Shown here piece by piece: positions 17,030 through 24,437 of a DNA stretch of 64,000 bases. The stretch comes from Streptomyces resistomycificus. Lineage in GTDB: Bacteria; Actinomycetota; Actinomycetes; Streptomycetales; Streptomycetaceae. Made by a program: the position numbers and the translations under genes. Below the pieces are notes generated by a model that saw only the letters and a list, made by a program, of their open reading frames with translations, made no database searches and was not told the origin of the DNA. The stretch's first letter is position 1. Every line of letters begins with the position of its first letter. The stretch spans positions 82,160 through 146,159 of the forward strand of contig NZ_KQ949005.1 in NCBI RefSeq assembly GCF_001514265.1, read 5' to 3'.

Positions 17030-17329
17030 ATGCTCCGCTACACACTGATGCGCCTCGGAATCTTCGTGGGCTGCCTCGTGGTCGTCTGGGGCCTGGTCTA
17101 CTCCGGTGTCGTCCCGCGCGGCCTCGGCCAGTCCAACGGCATGTGGGTCGTCCTGCTCGCCCTGGTGATCTCCGCCCCGATCAGCTTCGTCGCGCTGCGC
17201 AAGGAGCGGGACCGCGCCTCGGTCCAGGTCGTCCGGAAGGTCGACCGCGTGAAGGCCAACCTGGACGCCAACCGCAGCCAGGAGGACATGGCCGACGACT
17301 CCGCGCGGGCGCAGGGCTCGGCTTCCTGA
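17030..17329 (+). CDS. DUF4229-family small membrane protein
   Basis: The protein has 99 residues and two hydrophobic spans (LGIFVGCLVVVWGLVYSGVV and GMWVVLLALVISAPISFVAL) that enclose a short GLGQSNG turn. A charged tail follows (LRKERDRASVQVVRKVDRVK). This matches an actinobacterial family of unknown function. ATG 17030 was chosen because the residues before it are not protein-like and GGAAGAG lies about 9 nt upstream. A perfect palindrome precedes it. Confidence 0.75.
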   Translation: MLRYTLMRLGIFVGCLVVVWGLVYSGVVPRGLGQSNGMWVVLLALVISAPISFVALRKERDRASVQVVRKVDRVKANLDANRSQEDMADDSARAQGSAS

Positions 17330-17367
17330 GGGACCGCTGCGAGGCGTTGCCCACAGCCGGACGCAAC

Positions 17368-17373
17368 TACCCT
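17368..17373 (+). promoter_or_regulatory. -10 hexamer, leaderless start of the TetR gene
   Basis: TACCCT lies 6 nt before ATG 17380, again placing the transcript start at the start codon. Confidence 0.4.
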
Positions 17374-17379
17374 TGCCCC

Positions 17380-18096
17380 ATGGGTGCCGTGAAGAGCAAG
17401 CGGATGCCGCGGGCCGTCCGGGAGCAGCAGATGCTGGACGCCGCCGTGCGAACCTTCGGGCAGCGGGGGTACATGGCCGCGTCGATGGACGAGATCGCCG
17501 AACTCGCGGGCGTGTCCAAGCCGTTGGTGTACCTGTACCTGAACTCCAAGGAAGACCTCTTCACCGCCTGCATCCGCCGTGAGGCCAAAGCCCTCACCGA
17601 GGCGGTGCGGGCCGGCGTCCACCGTGACCTGCCCGCCGACCGCCGGCTCTGGGAGGGCCTGCGGGCGTTCTTCACGCACACCGCGCGGCACCCGGACGCC
17701 TGGTCGGTCCTGCATCTCCAGGCCCGCACCCACGGTGAGCCGTTCGCCGCCGAGGTCACCGCGATGCGCGAGGAGATCGTCGCCTTCGTGACCCAGCTGA
17801 TCGCCGCCACGGCCCGCGAGGCCCACCGCGACCCCGACCTTCCCGAAGGCGAGGTGGCCGGCCTCGCCGAGGCCCTGGTGGGCGCCGCCGAGTCACTCGC
17901 CGCCTGGGCCAACGCCACGCCGGGCACCACGGCCAGGCAGGCCGCGGCGACCCTGATGAACTTCGCGTGGGCGGGGCTGGGCAACCTGATGGACGGCCGT
18001 CCGTGGTCGCCCCCCGACGCGGCTCACGACCCGAGCGGTCCCAGTCGCCCGAGCGACCCGAGCGACCCGAGCGGGGAGACCGTCCCGGTCACGTGA
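17380..18096 (+). CDS. TetR family regulator
   Basis: The protein has 238 residues. The N-terminal DNA-binding domain is clear (AVRTFGQRGYMAASMDEIAE and AGVSKPLVYLYLNSKEDLF, about 20-60). A helical ligand-binding domain follows, of the type seen in regulators of acyl-CoA metabolism. The last 25-30 residues are low-complexity (PSGPSRPSDPSDPSGE) and are encoded by DNA that also encodes the tail of the convergent MaoC-like protein (73-bp overlap). It probably controls the nearby lipid genes; candidate inverted repeats lie at 20337-20366. Confidence 0.85.
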   Translation: MGAVKSKRMPRAVREQQMLDAAVRTFGQRGYMAASMDEIAELAGVSKPLVYLYLNSKEDLFTACIRREAKALTEAVRAGVHRDLPADRRLWEGLRAFFTHTARHPDAWSVLHLQARTHGEPFAAEVTAMREEIVAFVTQLIAATAREAHRDPDLPEGEVAGLAEALVGAAESLAAWANATPGTTARQAAATLMNFAWAGLGNLMDGRPWSPPDAAHDPSGPSRPSDPSDPSGETVPVT

Positions 18097-18920
18097 ACGC
18101 GGTCCCCGTCGCGCAGCTCGAACCCCCCGTCCCGCGCCGCGTACGTCACGGTGCCCGGCAGCAGCACCGGCGCACGGAACTCCGCCCGTACCCGTACCGC
18201 CGGTGGTGTGCCGTGCGCGGCCAGGCAGCGGGCGACCGTCCACATGCCGTGCGCGATGGCCCGTGGGAAGCCGAACAGGCGGGCGGTGAGCGGGTGCAGG
18301 TGGATCGGGTTGCGGTCCCCGGAGGCCGCGCCGTAGCGCCGCCCGACGTCCGCGGCGACCCGCCACTCGCCGACGGCGGGCAACGGCGTCCGCTCCACCG
18401 TCTCCGACGCCTCCGGGGCCCTCGGGCCGTCCGTCCGGTGCCGTGCCAGATAGGTGCTCCTGGACTCCCACACCACCTCGTCCCCGGCCCGCATCTCGGT
18501 GACCACCGCGGCCTCGGTCCCCCGCCGGTGCGGCGCCAACCCGTCGACGTACACGCCGAGTTCGTAGGTCCCCGTGGCGGTCAGGTCCCGGTGCCGGGTG
18601 ATCTCGATCGACGTGTGGACGAGTCCGAGGAGCGGCAGCGGGAAGCTCCGGTGGCTCATCAGCCGCATGGCCGCCGGGAAGCCGAGGACGTGCGGGTAGG
18701 TCAACGGCAGCGCGTCGTCGCCCGTGGGAAAGCCGCACACCCGCTCGTACGCCGCCAGCCGCGCGAGGTCGACGCGCAGGCCCGGCAGGACGAGCCGGGT
18801 GCGGGGGAAGCCGGCGTCCGGGCGGGGGCGTTTGAAGGGGGAGAGCAGGGCGCCGCGGGCCAGCAGGGGAGCCAGGGCGGGCGAGCCGGGCAGGGCGACG
18901 ACGGTAGGGGCGGTCGTCAC
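18024..18920 (-). CDS. MaoC-like (R)-specific enoyl-CoA hydratase / dehydratase
   Basis: The protein has 298 residues and two hotdog-type halves. The C-terminal half carries the hydratase-2 motif (YGAASGDRNPIHLHPLTARL followed by GFPRAIAHGMW), with Asp and His as the catalytic pair. It should hydrate enoyl-CoA or dehydrate 3-hydroxyacyl-CoA/ACP. The GTG overlaps the stop of the fabG-like gene by one base (TAGTG), so reductase and dehydratase are made together. The last residues (LGSLGSLGRLGPLGS) are repetitive and overlap the end of the TetR gene in antisense. Confidence 0.85.
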   Translation of the reverse strand: MTTAPTVVALPGSPALAPLLARGALLSPFKRPRPDAGFPRTRLVLPGLRVDLARLAAYERVCGFPTGDDALPLTYPHVLGFPAAMRLMSHRSFPLPLLGLVHTSIEITRHRDLTATGTYELGVYVDGLAPHRRGTEAAVVTEMRAGDEVVWESRSTYLARHRTDGPRAPEASETVERTPLPAVGEWRVAADVGRRYGAASGDRNPIHLHPLTARLFGFPRAIAHGMWTVARCLAAHGTPPAVRVRAEFRAPVLLPGTVTYAARDGGFELRDGDRVHVTGTVSPLGSLGSLGRLGPLGS

Positions 18921-20215
18921 TAGGCCCCCAGCAGGCTCTGGCCGCAGACCCGCACGACCTGTCCGTTGACCGCGCCGGAGGCCGGATGGGCGAGCCAGGC
19001 GGTGGTCTCGGCGACGTCGACGGGCAGGCCGCCCTGGGCGAGCGAGTTCATCCGGCGGCCCGCCTCGCGGATGAACAGGGGGACGGCCGCGGTCATCCTC
19101 GTCTCGATGAATCCCGGCGCGACCGCGTTAACCGTCACCCCGTGCTCGGCGAGTGCCCGGGGCGCGAGCGAGCGGACCAGTCCGACGACGCCCGCCTTGC
19201 TCGCGCCGTAGTTGGTCTGCCCCGCGTTGCCCGCGAGCCCGGCGATCGAGGCCGTCGCCACGATCCGTCCGCCCTGATTCAGCGCCCCTGCCGCGAGCAG
19301 CGCGTCCGTCGTGCGCAGCACACTCGCCAGGTTCACCTCCAGTACCGAACTCCATCTGTCGGCAGGCATGTTGACCAGCCGCCGGTCGCGGGTGACGCCG
19401 GCGTTGTGGACGAGCACGTCCACGCCCGCGGGCAGCCCGGCCGCGATCCGCTCGCCCGCGTCGGCGGCGGTGATGTCGAGGGCCAGGGCGCTGCCACCGA
19501 GCCGTTCGGCGACCCGCCGGGCGTCCTCCTCGGCCTGCGGCACGTCCAGTACGACGACCCGCGCCCCGTCCCTCGCCAGTGTCGCGGCGACGGCCTCGCC
19601 GATCCCGCGCGCGCCGCCGGTGACCAGGGCGGTCTGGCCGGCCAGGGGCAGATCCCAGTCGGCGGGGGCGGTGACGTGCCGGTCGCCGACCTCGATCACC
19701 TGCCCGCTGACGTAGGCCGACTTGGGCGACAGCAGGAAACGCAGCGTCGACTCGGCGGCGATCGCGTCGGTCACCCGCACGAGGTTCACGGTCCGCCCCC
19801 GGCCGATCTCCTTGCCGAGCGAGCGCGTGAAGCCCTCCAGGGCCTGCTGGGCGGCGGACTGGTGGTGGTCGGCGGGGTCGAGGGGGGCGCCGAGCACGAC
19901 GACCCGGCCGCTCGCGGCGACCGACCGCACGACGGGATGCAGGGCGGCGTGGACGTCGCCGAGACCGTCGACGTCCCTGACGCCGGTGGCGTCGAGCAGG
20001 ACGGCGGCGGGCCGCTCGGTCGCACGGGTCAGGGGGAGGCCGGTGCCGTCGAGGCCGAGGTCGGACTTGCCGGCCGTGACATGGAGCAGGTCGCCTTCGA
20101 GGGAAGGGTGCTGTGGTGACCAGCGCCGTAGGGCCGCCGGTTGCGGAAGCCCCAGCCGCCGGGTGAGGAAGCGGCCTGGTGCGGTGCCGGTGAAGCTCAG
20201 ATAGCGGTCGGCCAT
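18920..20215 (-). CDS. fabG: 3-oxoacyl-ACP reductase, long (high-molecular-weight FabG) type
   Basis: The protein has 431 residues, with two Rossmann-like halves. The N-terminal domain (about 1-200) lacks a full catalytic set. The C-terminal domain is a normal SDR: cofactor loop TGGARGIGEAV, NAG in VLVHNAG, catalytic Tyr and Lys in TNYGASKAG. The layout is that of mycobacterial FabG4-type reductases, which act on CoA-bound substrates. ATG 20215 has GGGGAG 5 nt upstream. With the MaoC-like gene it would carry out reduction and dehydration of 3-oxoacyl-CoA, or the reverse; the thiolase gene diverges from it. Confidence 0.88.
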   Translation of the reverse strand: MADRYLSFTGTAPGRFLTRRLGLPQPAALRRWSPQHPSLEGDLLHVTAGKSDLGLDGTGLPLTRATERPAAVLLDATGVRDVDGLGDVHAALHPVVRSVAASGRVVVLGAPLDPADHHQSAAQQALEGFTRSLGKEIGRGRTVNLVRVTDAIAAESTLRFLLSPKSAYVSGQVIEVGDRHVTAPADWDLPLAGQTALVTGGARGIGEAVAATLARDGARVVVLDVPQAEEDARRVAERLGGSALALDITAADAGERIAAGLPAGVDVLVHNAGVTRDRRLVNMPADRWSSVLEVNLASVLRTTDALLAAGALNQGGRIVATASIAGLAGNAGQTNYGASKAGVVGLVRSLAPRALAEHGVTVNAVAPGFIETRMTAAVPLFIREAGRRMNSLAQGGLPVDVAETTAWLAHPASGAVNGQVVRVCGQSLLGA

Positions 20216-20242
20216 GGTGTCTCCCCGCTCGTCGACTGTCTC

Positions 20243-20332
20243 GCTCCGGATCTCGCTCCGGATCCCCTTGCTCCGGATCTGCTGCTCCGGCCTTTCCGCT
20301 CCGGATCTGCTGCTCCGGCCTTCTTGCTCCAG
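20243..20332. repeat. GCTCCGG minisatellite in a divergent promoter region
   Basis: Seven copies of GCTCCGG or a close variant start at 20243, 20255, 20270, 20284, 20298, 20312 and 20326, mostly 14 bp apart. Within this, a 25-bp stretch at 20270-20294 recurs exactly at 20298-20322 (period 28). It lies between the fabG-like start and the thiolase operator. Confidence 0.75.
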
Positions 20333-20336
20333 CTTT

Positions 20337-20366
20337 CTTACTCTGGAGTAAGGTTACCGAAGGTAA
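20337..20366. promoter_or_regulatory. Two inverted repeats, candidate operator for fabG/thiolase
   Basis: CTTACTC (20337-20343) and GAGTAAG (20346-20352) form a 7-bp inverted repeat with a 2-bp centre. Next to it TTACC (20354-20358) and GGTAA (20362-20366) form a second. Both share a TTAC/GTAA theme. They lie 30-60 bp before the thiolase start and between two divergent lipid genes, as expected for the site of a TetR-type acyl-CoA-responsive repressor. The regulator is inferred from context only. Confidence 0.5.
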
Positions 20367-20396
20367 GCCTACGTCACGGGTGAGGAGCCGGTCGAG

Positions 20397-21689
20397 ATGA
20401 GCCCCCTGGAACCCCGCACCACACGCCGCGTCGCCGTCGTCGCCGGCGCCCGCGTCCCCTTCGCCCGCTCCGACGGCCCGTACGCCACCGCCTCCAACCG
20501 GGAGATGCTGACGGCGGCGCTCGACGGCCTGGTGGAGCGGCACTCGCTCCAGGCGCCGGGCGCGGTGGGCGAGTTCGTCGCCGGAGCCGTCCTCAAGCAC
20601 AGCCGCGACTTCAACCTCGCCCGCGAGACGGTCCTCGGCTCGAAGCTGGACGCCCGGACCCCGGCGTACGACATCCAGCAGGCCTGCGGCACCGGTCTGC
20701 AGGCCGTCATCGCCGCCGCCAACAAGATCGCCCTCGGGCAGACCGACTCGGCGATCGCGGGCGGCGCCGACACGGCGAGCGACGCACCGCTGGGCGTCAA
20801 CGACGACCTGCGGCGCCTGTTGCTGGAGGCGCGGCGGGCCAAGTCCCTCGGCGGACGCCTGAAAGCACTCGCCGGGCTGCGTCCCGGCCACCTCGTCCCC
20901 GACATCCCGCGCAACGCCGAACCGCGCACCGGCCTGTCGATGGGCGAGCACGCGGCCGTCACCGCCCGGGCCTGGGGCATCCCGCGCGAGGCCCAGGACG
21001 AACTGGCGGCGGCCAGCCACCAGCGGCTCGCGGCGGCCTACGAACGCGGCTTCTTCGAGGACCTGGTCGTCCCCTTCCGGGGCCTGGCCCGCGACCAGAA
21101 CCTGCGACCCGGCTCGACGGTGGAGAAACTGGCGGCCCTGAAGCCGGTGTTCGGGCTGGACGCCCCCGAGCCGACCATGACGGCGGGCAACTCGACACCG
21201 CTGACCGACGGCGCGGCGGTCGTCCTCCTGGCGAGCGAGGACTGGGCCGAGGCACGCGGACTGGAGCCCCTGGCGTATCTCACCGCCTACGAGACGGCGG
21301 CCGTGGACTTCGTGGCGGGAGACGTCGCGGGCGGCGAGGACGGTCTGCTGATGGCCCCGGCCCACGCCGTCCCGCGCATGCTGGAGCGGGCCGGCCTCGG
21401 GTTGGAGGACTTCGAACTCCTGGAGATCCACGAGGCGTTCGCCTCGCAGGTGCTGGCGACGCTCGCCGCGTGGGAGAAGCGGGGCCTGGCCCCCGTGGAC
21501 CGCGACCGGCTGAACGTCGCCGGGTCCTCGCTCGCCACCGGGCATCCCTTCGCGGCGACCGGTGCACGGATCGTGGCGACGCTGGCGAAGCTGCTGTCCG
21601 AGCGGGGCGGGAGCGGCGGCGGACGGGGCCTGATCTCCGTGTGCGCGGCCGGCGGACAGGGGGTGACGGCAGTGCTGGAGCGGGCGTAA
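20397..21689 (+). CDS. Acetyl-CoA C-acyltransferase (thiolase)
   Basis: The protein has 430 residues. The nucleophile Cys97 lies in YDIQQACGTGLQAVI, the active-site His in SSLATGHPFAATGARI and the second Cys in ISVCAAGGQGV. This is the FadA/FadI degradative thiolase pattern, cleaving 3-ketoacyl-CoA to acetyl-CoA, or the reverse. The divergent reductase and dehydratase genes, and the downstream acyl-CoA ligase, complete most of a fatty acid beta-oxidation set. No Shine-Dalgarno is strong; GGAG lies 10 nt upstream. Confidence 0.9.
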   Translation: MSPLEPRTTRRVAVVAGARVPFARSDGPYATASNREMLTAALDGLVERHSLQAPGAVGEFVAGAVLKHSRDFNLARETVLGSKLDARTPAYDIQQACGTGLQAVIAAANKIALGQTDSAIAGGADTASDAPLGVNDDLRRLLLEARRAKSLGGRLKALAGLRPGHLVPDIPRNAEPRTGLSMGEHAAVTARAWGIPREAQDELAAASHQRLAAAYERGFFEDLVVPFRGLARDQNLRPGSTVEKLAALKPVFGLDAPEPTMTAGNSTPLTDGAAVVLLASEDWAEARGLEPLAYLTAYETAAVDFVAGDVAGGEDGLLMAPAHAVPRMLERAGLGLEDFELLEIHEAFASQVLATLAAWEKRGLAPVDRDRLNVAGSSLATGHPFAATGARIVATLAKLLSERGGSGGGRGLISVCAAGGQGVTAVLERA

Positions 21690-21726
21690 CCACTCTCACC
21701 CGCAGGAACCTGAGCTTCCCTCACGT

Positions 21727-21739
21727 AACCTCCGAGGTT
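21727..21739. promoter_or_regulatory. Inverted repeat AACCTC-C-GAGGTT
   Basis: A perfect 6-bp inverted repeat with one central base lies in the 243-bp gap between the thiolase gene and the acyl-CoA ligase gene, about 190 bp before the ligase start. It is a possible operator. The rest of this gap holds no gene that I can recognise. Confidence 0.35.
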
Positions 21740-21932
21740 GCACATCCCCGGCTCCGGACCACCCCCGAACCCGCACGAACCTTCCACGCGGGCACCGTAC
21801 GATCACCGTCCTAACCCGGGGTAACAGCGGCGGCATGCCCTCAGGCGCGCACCGCCGGTGAACGCCCGGGTACGCACCGCGCGTACCACATGCAGCAGAG
21901 CGGAACCTTGCTGCACGCCACTGGAGCTGCCC

Positions 21933-23849
21933 ATGTCCCTCTCCTACACGTCCGGCCACGACTACGACGGCGCGCCCGTACTCGTGGAACCGGAGATCCG
22001 GCGGTTGGACGGAGAGGTACGGGAGGTCTCCGTGCCGCCGCTCGCCCCGCCGCTGACCCACGGCTCGCTCGCCGACCTGCCCTTCGACAACGCGGACGCG
22101 GCGCCCGAGCACCGGGTCCTCAGCCGCCGCACGGAGGAGGGCGACTGGGCGGACGTCACGGCGGCGGAGTTCGCCGGGCAGGTGCTGGCCCTGGCGAAGG
22201 GGATGATCGCCGAGGGCCTGATGCCGGGCGACCGGATCGCGATCATGGCGCGTACGACCTACGAGTGGACCCTCCTCGACTTCGCCGCGTGGGCCGCCGG
22301 CCTGGTCACCGTCCCGGTCTACCCGACCTCCTCCGTCTTCCAGACCCGGTGGATCCTCCAGGACTCGGGCGCGGTGGCCCTGGTGACGGAGACGGTCGCC
22401 CAGGCGTCGGCGCTGGGCCCCGAACTCAACCGCCTGCCCGACCTGCGCCACATGTGGATCCTGGAGAAGGGCCACCTGGAGCGCGTGGCCGAGCTGGGCG
22501 AGGGGGTCCCGGACCAGGAGATCGCCGTACGGCGGGGGGTGCTGAGCCCGGAGACACTCGCCACCGTCGTCTACACCTCGGGCACCACGGGCCGCCCGAA
22601 GGGCTGTGCGCTCACACACGGCAACTTCCTCGCCGAGGTGGACAACGCGATCGAACTCCTCCACCCCGTCTTCCGGTCCAAGACGGCCGACGCGGATCTC
22701 GCCACCCTCCTCTTCCTGCCCATGTCCCACGTCTTCGGGCGGATGGTGGCCGTCGCCTGCATCCGCGCACGGGTCCGCCTGGGCCACGCGCCGAGCCTGA
22801 AGTCGGAGGACCTGCTCGCGGACCTCGCCGGCTTCAGGCCGACGTTCCTGCTGGTCATCCCGTACATGCTGGAGAAGGTCTTCAACAACGCGCGGGCCAG
22901 GGCGGAGAGCGGCGGCCGGGTCACGGCCTTCGACCGCGCGACGAACGTGGCCCGCCGCTACGCCGAGGCGGTCGAGGCCCGCCAGTCCGGCACCGGTTCC
23001 GGCCCGAGCGCGGCCCTCAAGGCGGCCCGCGCCTTCTACGACCCCCTCGTCTACCGCCGCATCCGCAACGCCATGGGCGGCCGGATCCGCCACATCATCT
23101 CCGGCGGCTCCCCCCTCGCCCCGCGCCTCGCGGCGTTCTTCGCGGGCGCGGGCATGGAGATCTACGAGGGCTACGGCCTCACGGAGTCCACCGGCGCGGC
23201 CACGGTCACGCCCCCGCTCAAGCCCCGCCTGGGCACGGTCGGCTGGCCGCTGCCCGGCACCAGGGTGCGCATCGCCGCGGACGGCGAGATCCTCCTCAGC
23301 GGCGGCCAGGTCTTCCGCGGTTACTGGGACCCGCACGGCAGCGGGCTGATCCCCTCCTCCTCCGACGGCTGGTTCCCCACCGGTGACATCGGCCGGCTCG
23401 ACGACGAGGGCTACCTCACCATCACGGGCCGCAAGAAGGAGATCCTGATCACCGCGGGCGGCAAGAACGTGGCCCCGGCCCCCCTGGAGAACTGGCTCCG
23501 CTCCCACCCCCTGATCTCCCAGTGCATGGTGGTCGGCGACACCCGCCCCTACATCTCCGCCCTCATCACCCTCGACAGGGACGGCGTCACGCACTGGCGC
23601 CAGATGAACGGCAAACACTCGGTGCCGCCTGAGTTCCTCGTCGAGGACGAGGAACTCAGAGCCGTCCTCCAGAGAGCGGTGGACGAGGCCAACAAGCTGG
23701 TCTCCCGCCCGGAGTCCATCCGTCGCTTCGCCATCCTCCCCACGGACTTCACCGAGTCGTCGGGCCATCTGACCCCGTCGATGAAACTGCGCCGGGAGGC
23801 GGTGATGAAGGACTTCGCGCGGGAGGTGGAGGGGCTGTACGAGCGGTGA
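21933..23849 (+). CDS. Long-chain fatty acid-CoA ligase (AMP-binding)
   Basis: This adenylate-forming enzyme has 638 residues. The AMP/phosphate loop is YTSGTTGRPKG, the A5 motif is YEGYGLTESTGA, the ATP-binding GDIGRLDDEGYLTITGR region follows, and the C-terminal lysine region is GRKKEILITAGGKNVAPAPLE. It activates fatty acids to acyl-CoA. Its length and N-terminus fit the long-chain FadD15-like group. ATG 21933 has GGAG 6 nt upstream; an earlier frame has no protein-like sequence. It follows the thiolase gene on the same strand after 243 bp, so it probably has its own promoter. Confidence 0.92.
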   Translation: MSLSYTSGHDYDGAPVLVEPEIRRLDGEVREVSVPPLAPPLTHGSLADLPFDNADAAPEHRVLSRRTEEGDWADVTAAEFAGQVLALAKGMIAEGLMPGDRIAIMARTTYEWTLLDFAAWAAGLVTVPVYPTSSVFQTRWILQDSGAVALVTETVAQASALGPELNRLPDLRHMWILEKGHLERVAELGEGVPDQEIAVRRGVLSPETLATVVYTSGTTGRPKGCALTHGNFLAEVDNAIELLHPVFRSKTADADLATLLFLPMSHVFGRMVAVACIRARVRLGHAPSLKSEDLLADLAGFRPTFLLVIPYMLEKVFNNARARAESGGRVTAFDRATNVARRYAEAVEARQSGTGSGPSAALKAARAFYDPLVYRRIRNAMGGRIRHIISGGSPLAPRLAAFFAGAGMEIYEGYGLTESTGAATVTPPLKPRLGTVGWPLPGTRVRIAADGEILLSGGQVFRGYWDPHGSGLIPSSSDGWFPTGDIGRLDDEGYLTITGRKKEILITAGGKNVAPAPLENWLRSHPLISQCMVVGDTRPYISALITLDRDGVTHWRQMNGKHSVPPEFLVEDEELRAVLQRAVDEANKLVSRPESIRRFAILPTDFTESSGHLTPSMKLRREAVMKDFAREVEGLYER

Positions 23850-23882
23850 GTGCGGCGAGGGCGCCCGCCGCACCCGGCCCGG

Positions 23883-24299
23883 TCAGCTCGCTTCCAGCAC
23901 CTCCGTGTTCTGGCAGGCGGTGAGCAGCCACTCGCCGTTCTCCTTGGACATCACGTACATCGGGCTGTTGGGGTTGCCGACCGGGTCGCCGTCCGGGGTC
24001 CGGTACTGGGCGCGGACCTTCACGGCGGCGACGTCGGGCCGGATGAACAGCACCTGTTCCACCTCGTACGTCACCGTCGACTCGCGCATGGCCCCGGGCA
24101 GGACCCGGTGCGTGAAGGCGGCGATCTCCTCGCGTCCGAACAGTCGTCGCCCGTGTGCCGTCGTCCAGATCGCGTCGGCACGGAACAGCCCGACGAACTC
24201 GTCCGGGAGTTCGTTCCGCTGGGCGTGCTCCACCCTGGCCACCACCCGGGTGATGGCCTCGATCTCCACCGCTGCGTCAGTCCGCTCTGTTGTCGTCAT
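23883..24299 (-). CDS. SgcJ/EcaC-type NTF2-like protein
   Basis: The protein has 138 residues with an NTF2-like alpha+beta cone: a long N-terminal helix (EIEAITRVVARVEHAQRNEL), FVGLFRADAIWTTAHGRRLFG, and later strands (VAAVKVRAQYRTPDG, GEWLLTACQNTEV). This matches the SgcJ/EcaC oxidoreductase-associated family, whose members are small ligand-binding or isomerase-like proteins. ATG 24299 was chosen over an upstream in-frame ATG at 24320 that would add seven residues. It is divergent from the Tat-type flavoprotein gene. Confidence 0.78.
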   Translation of the reverse strand: MTTTERTDAAVEIEAITRVVARVEHAQRNELPDEFVGLFRADAIWTTAHGRRLFGREEIAAFTHRVLPGAMRESTVTYEVEQVLFIRPDVAAVKVRAQYRTPDGDPVGNPNSPMYVMSKENGEWLLTACQNTEVLEAS

Positions 24300-24361
24300 G
24301 CGACGATGTTCGTACCTCAAGTGGGGTTGGGGTCAAGTGAGTTGTGTGCGGCGCACGGCTC

Positions 24362-24390
24362 TTGACTTCCCAAGACCCCCGCGCGACATT
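24362..24390 (+). promoter_or_regulatory. Possible promoter of the Tat flavoprotein gene
   Basis: TTGACT (24362-24367) and GACATT (24385-24390) are separated by 17 bp and lie about 48 nt before the ATG. The -35 is good and the -10 weak. Confidence 0.35.
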
Positions 24391-24437
24391 CCGGTCCCCT
24401 CACCCCTTTCATTCGTTCCCGGCGGGCTGGAGTGGCC

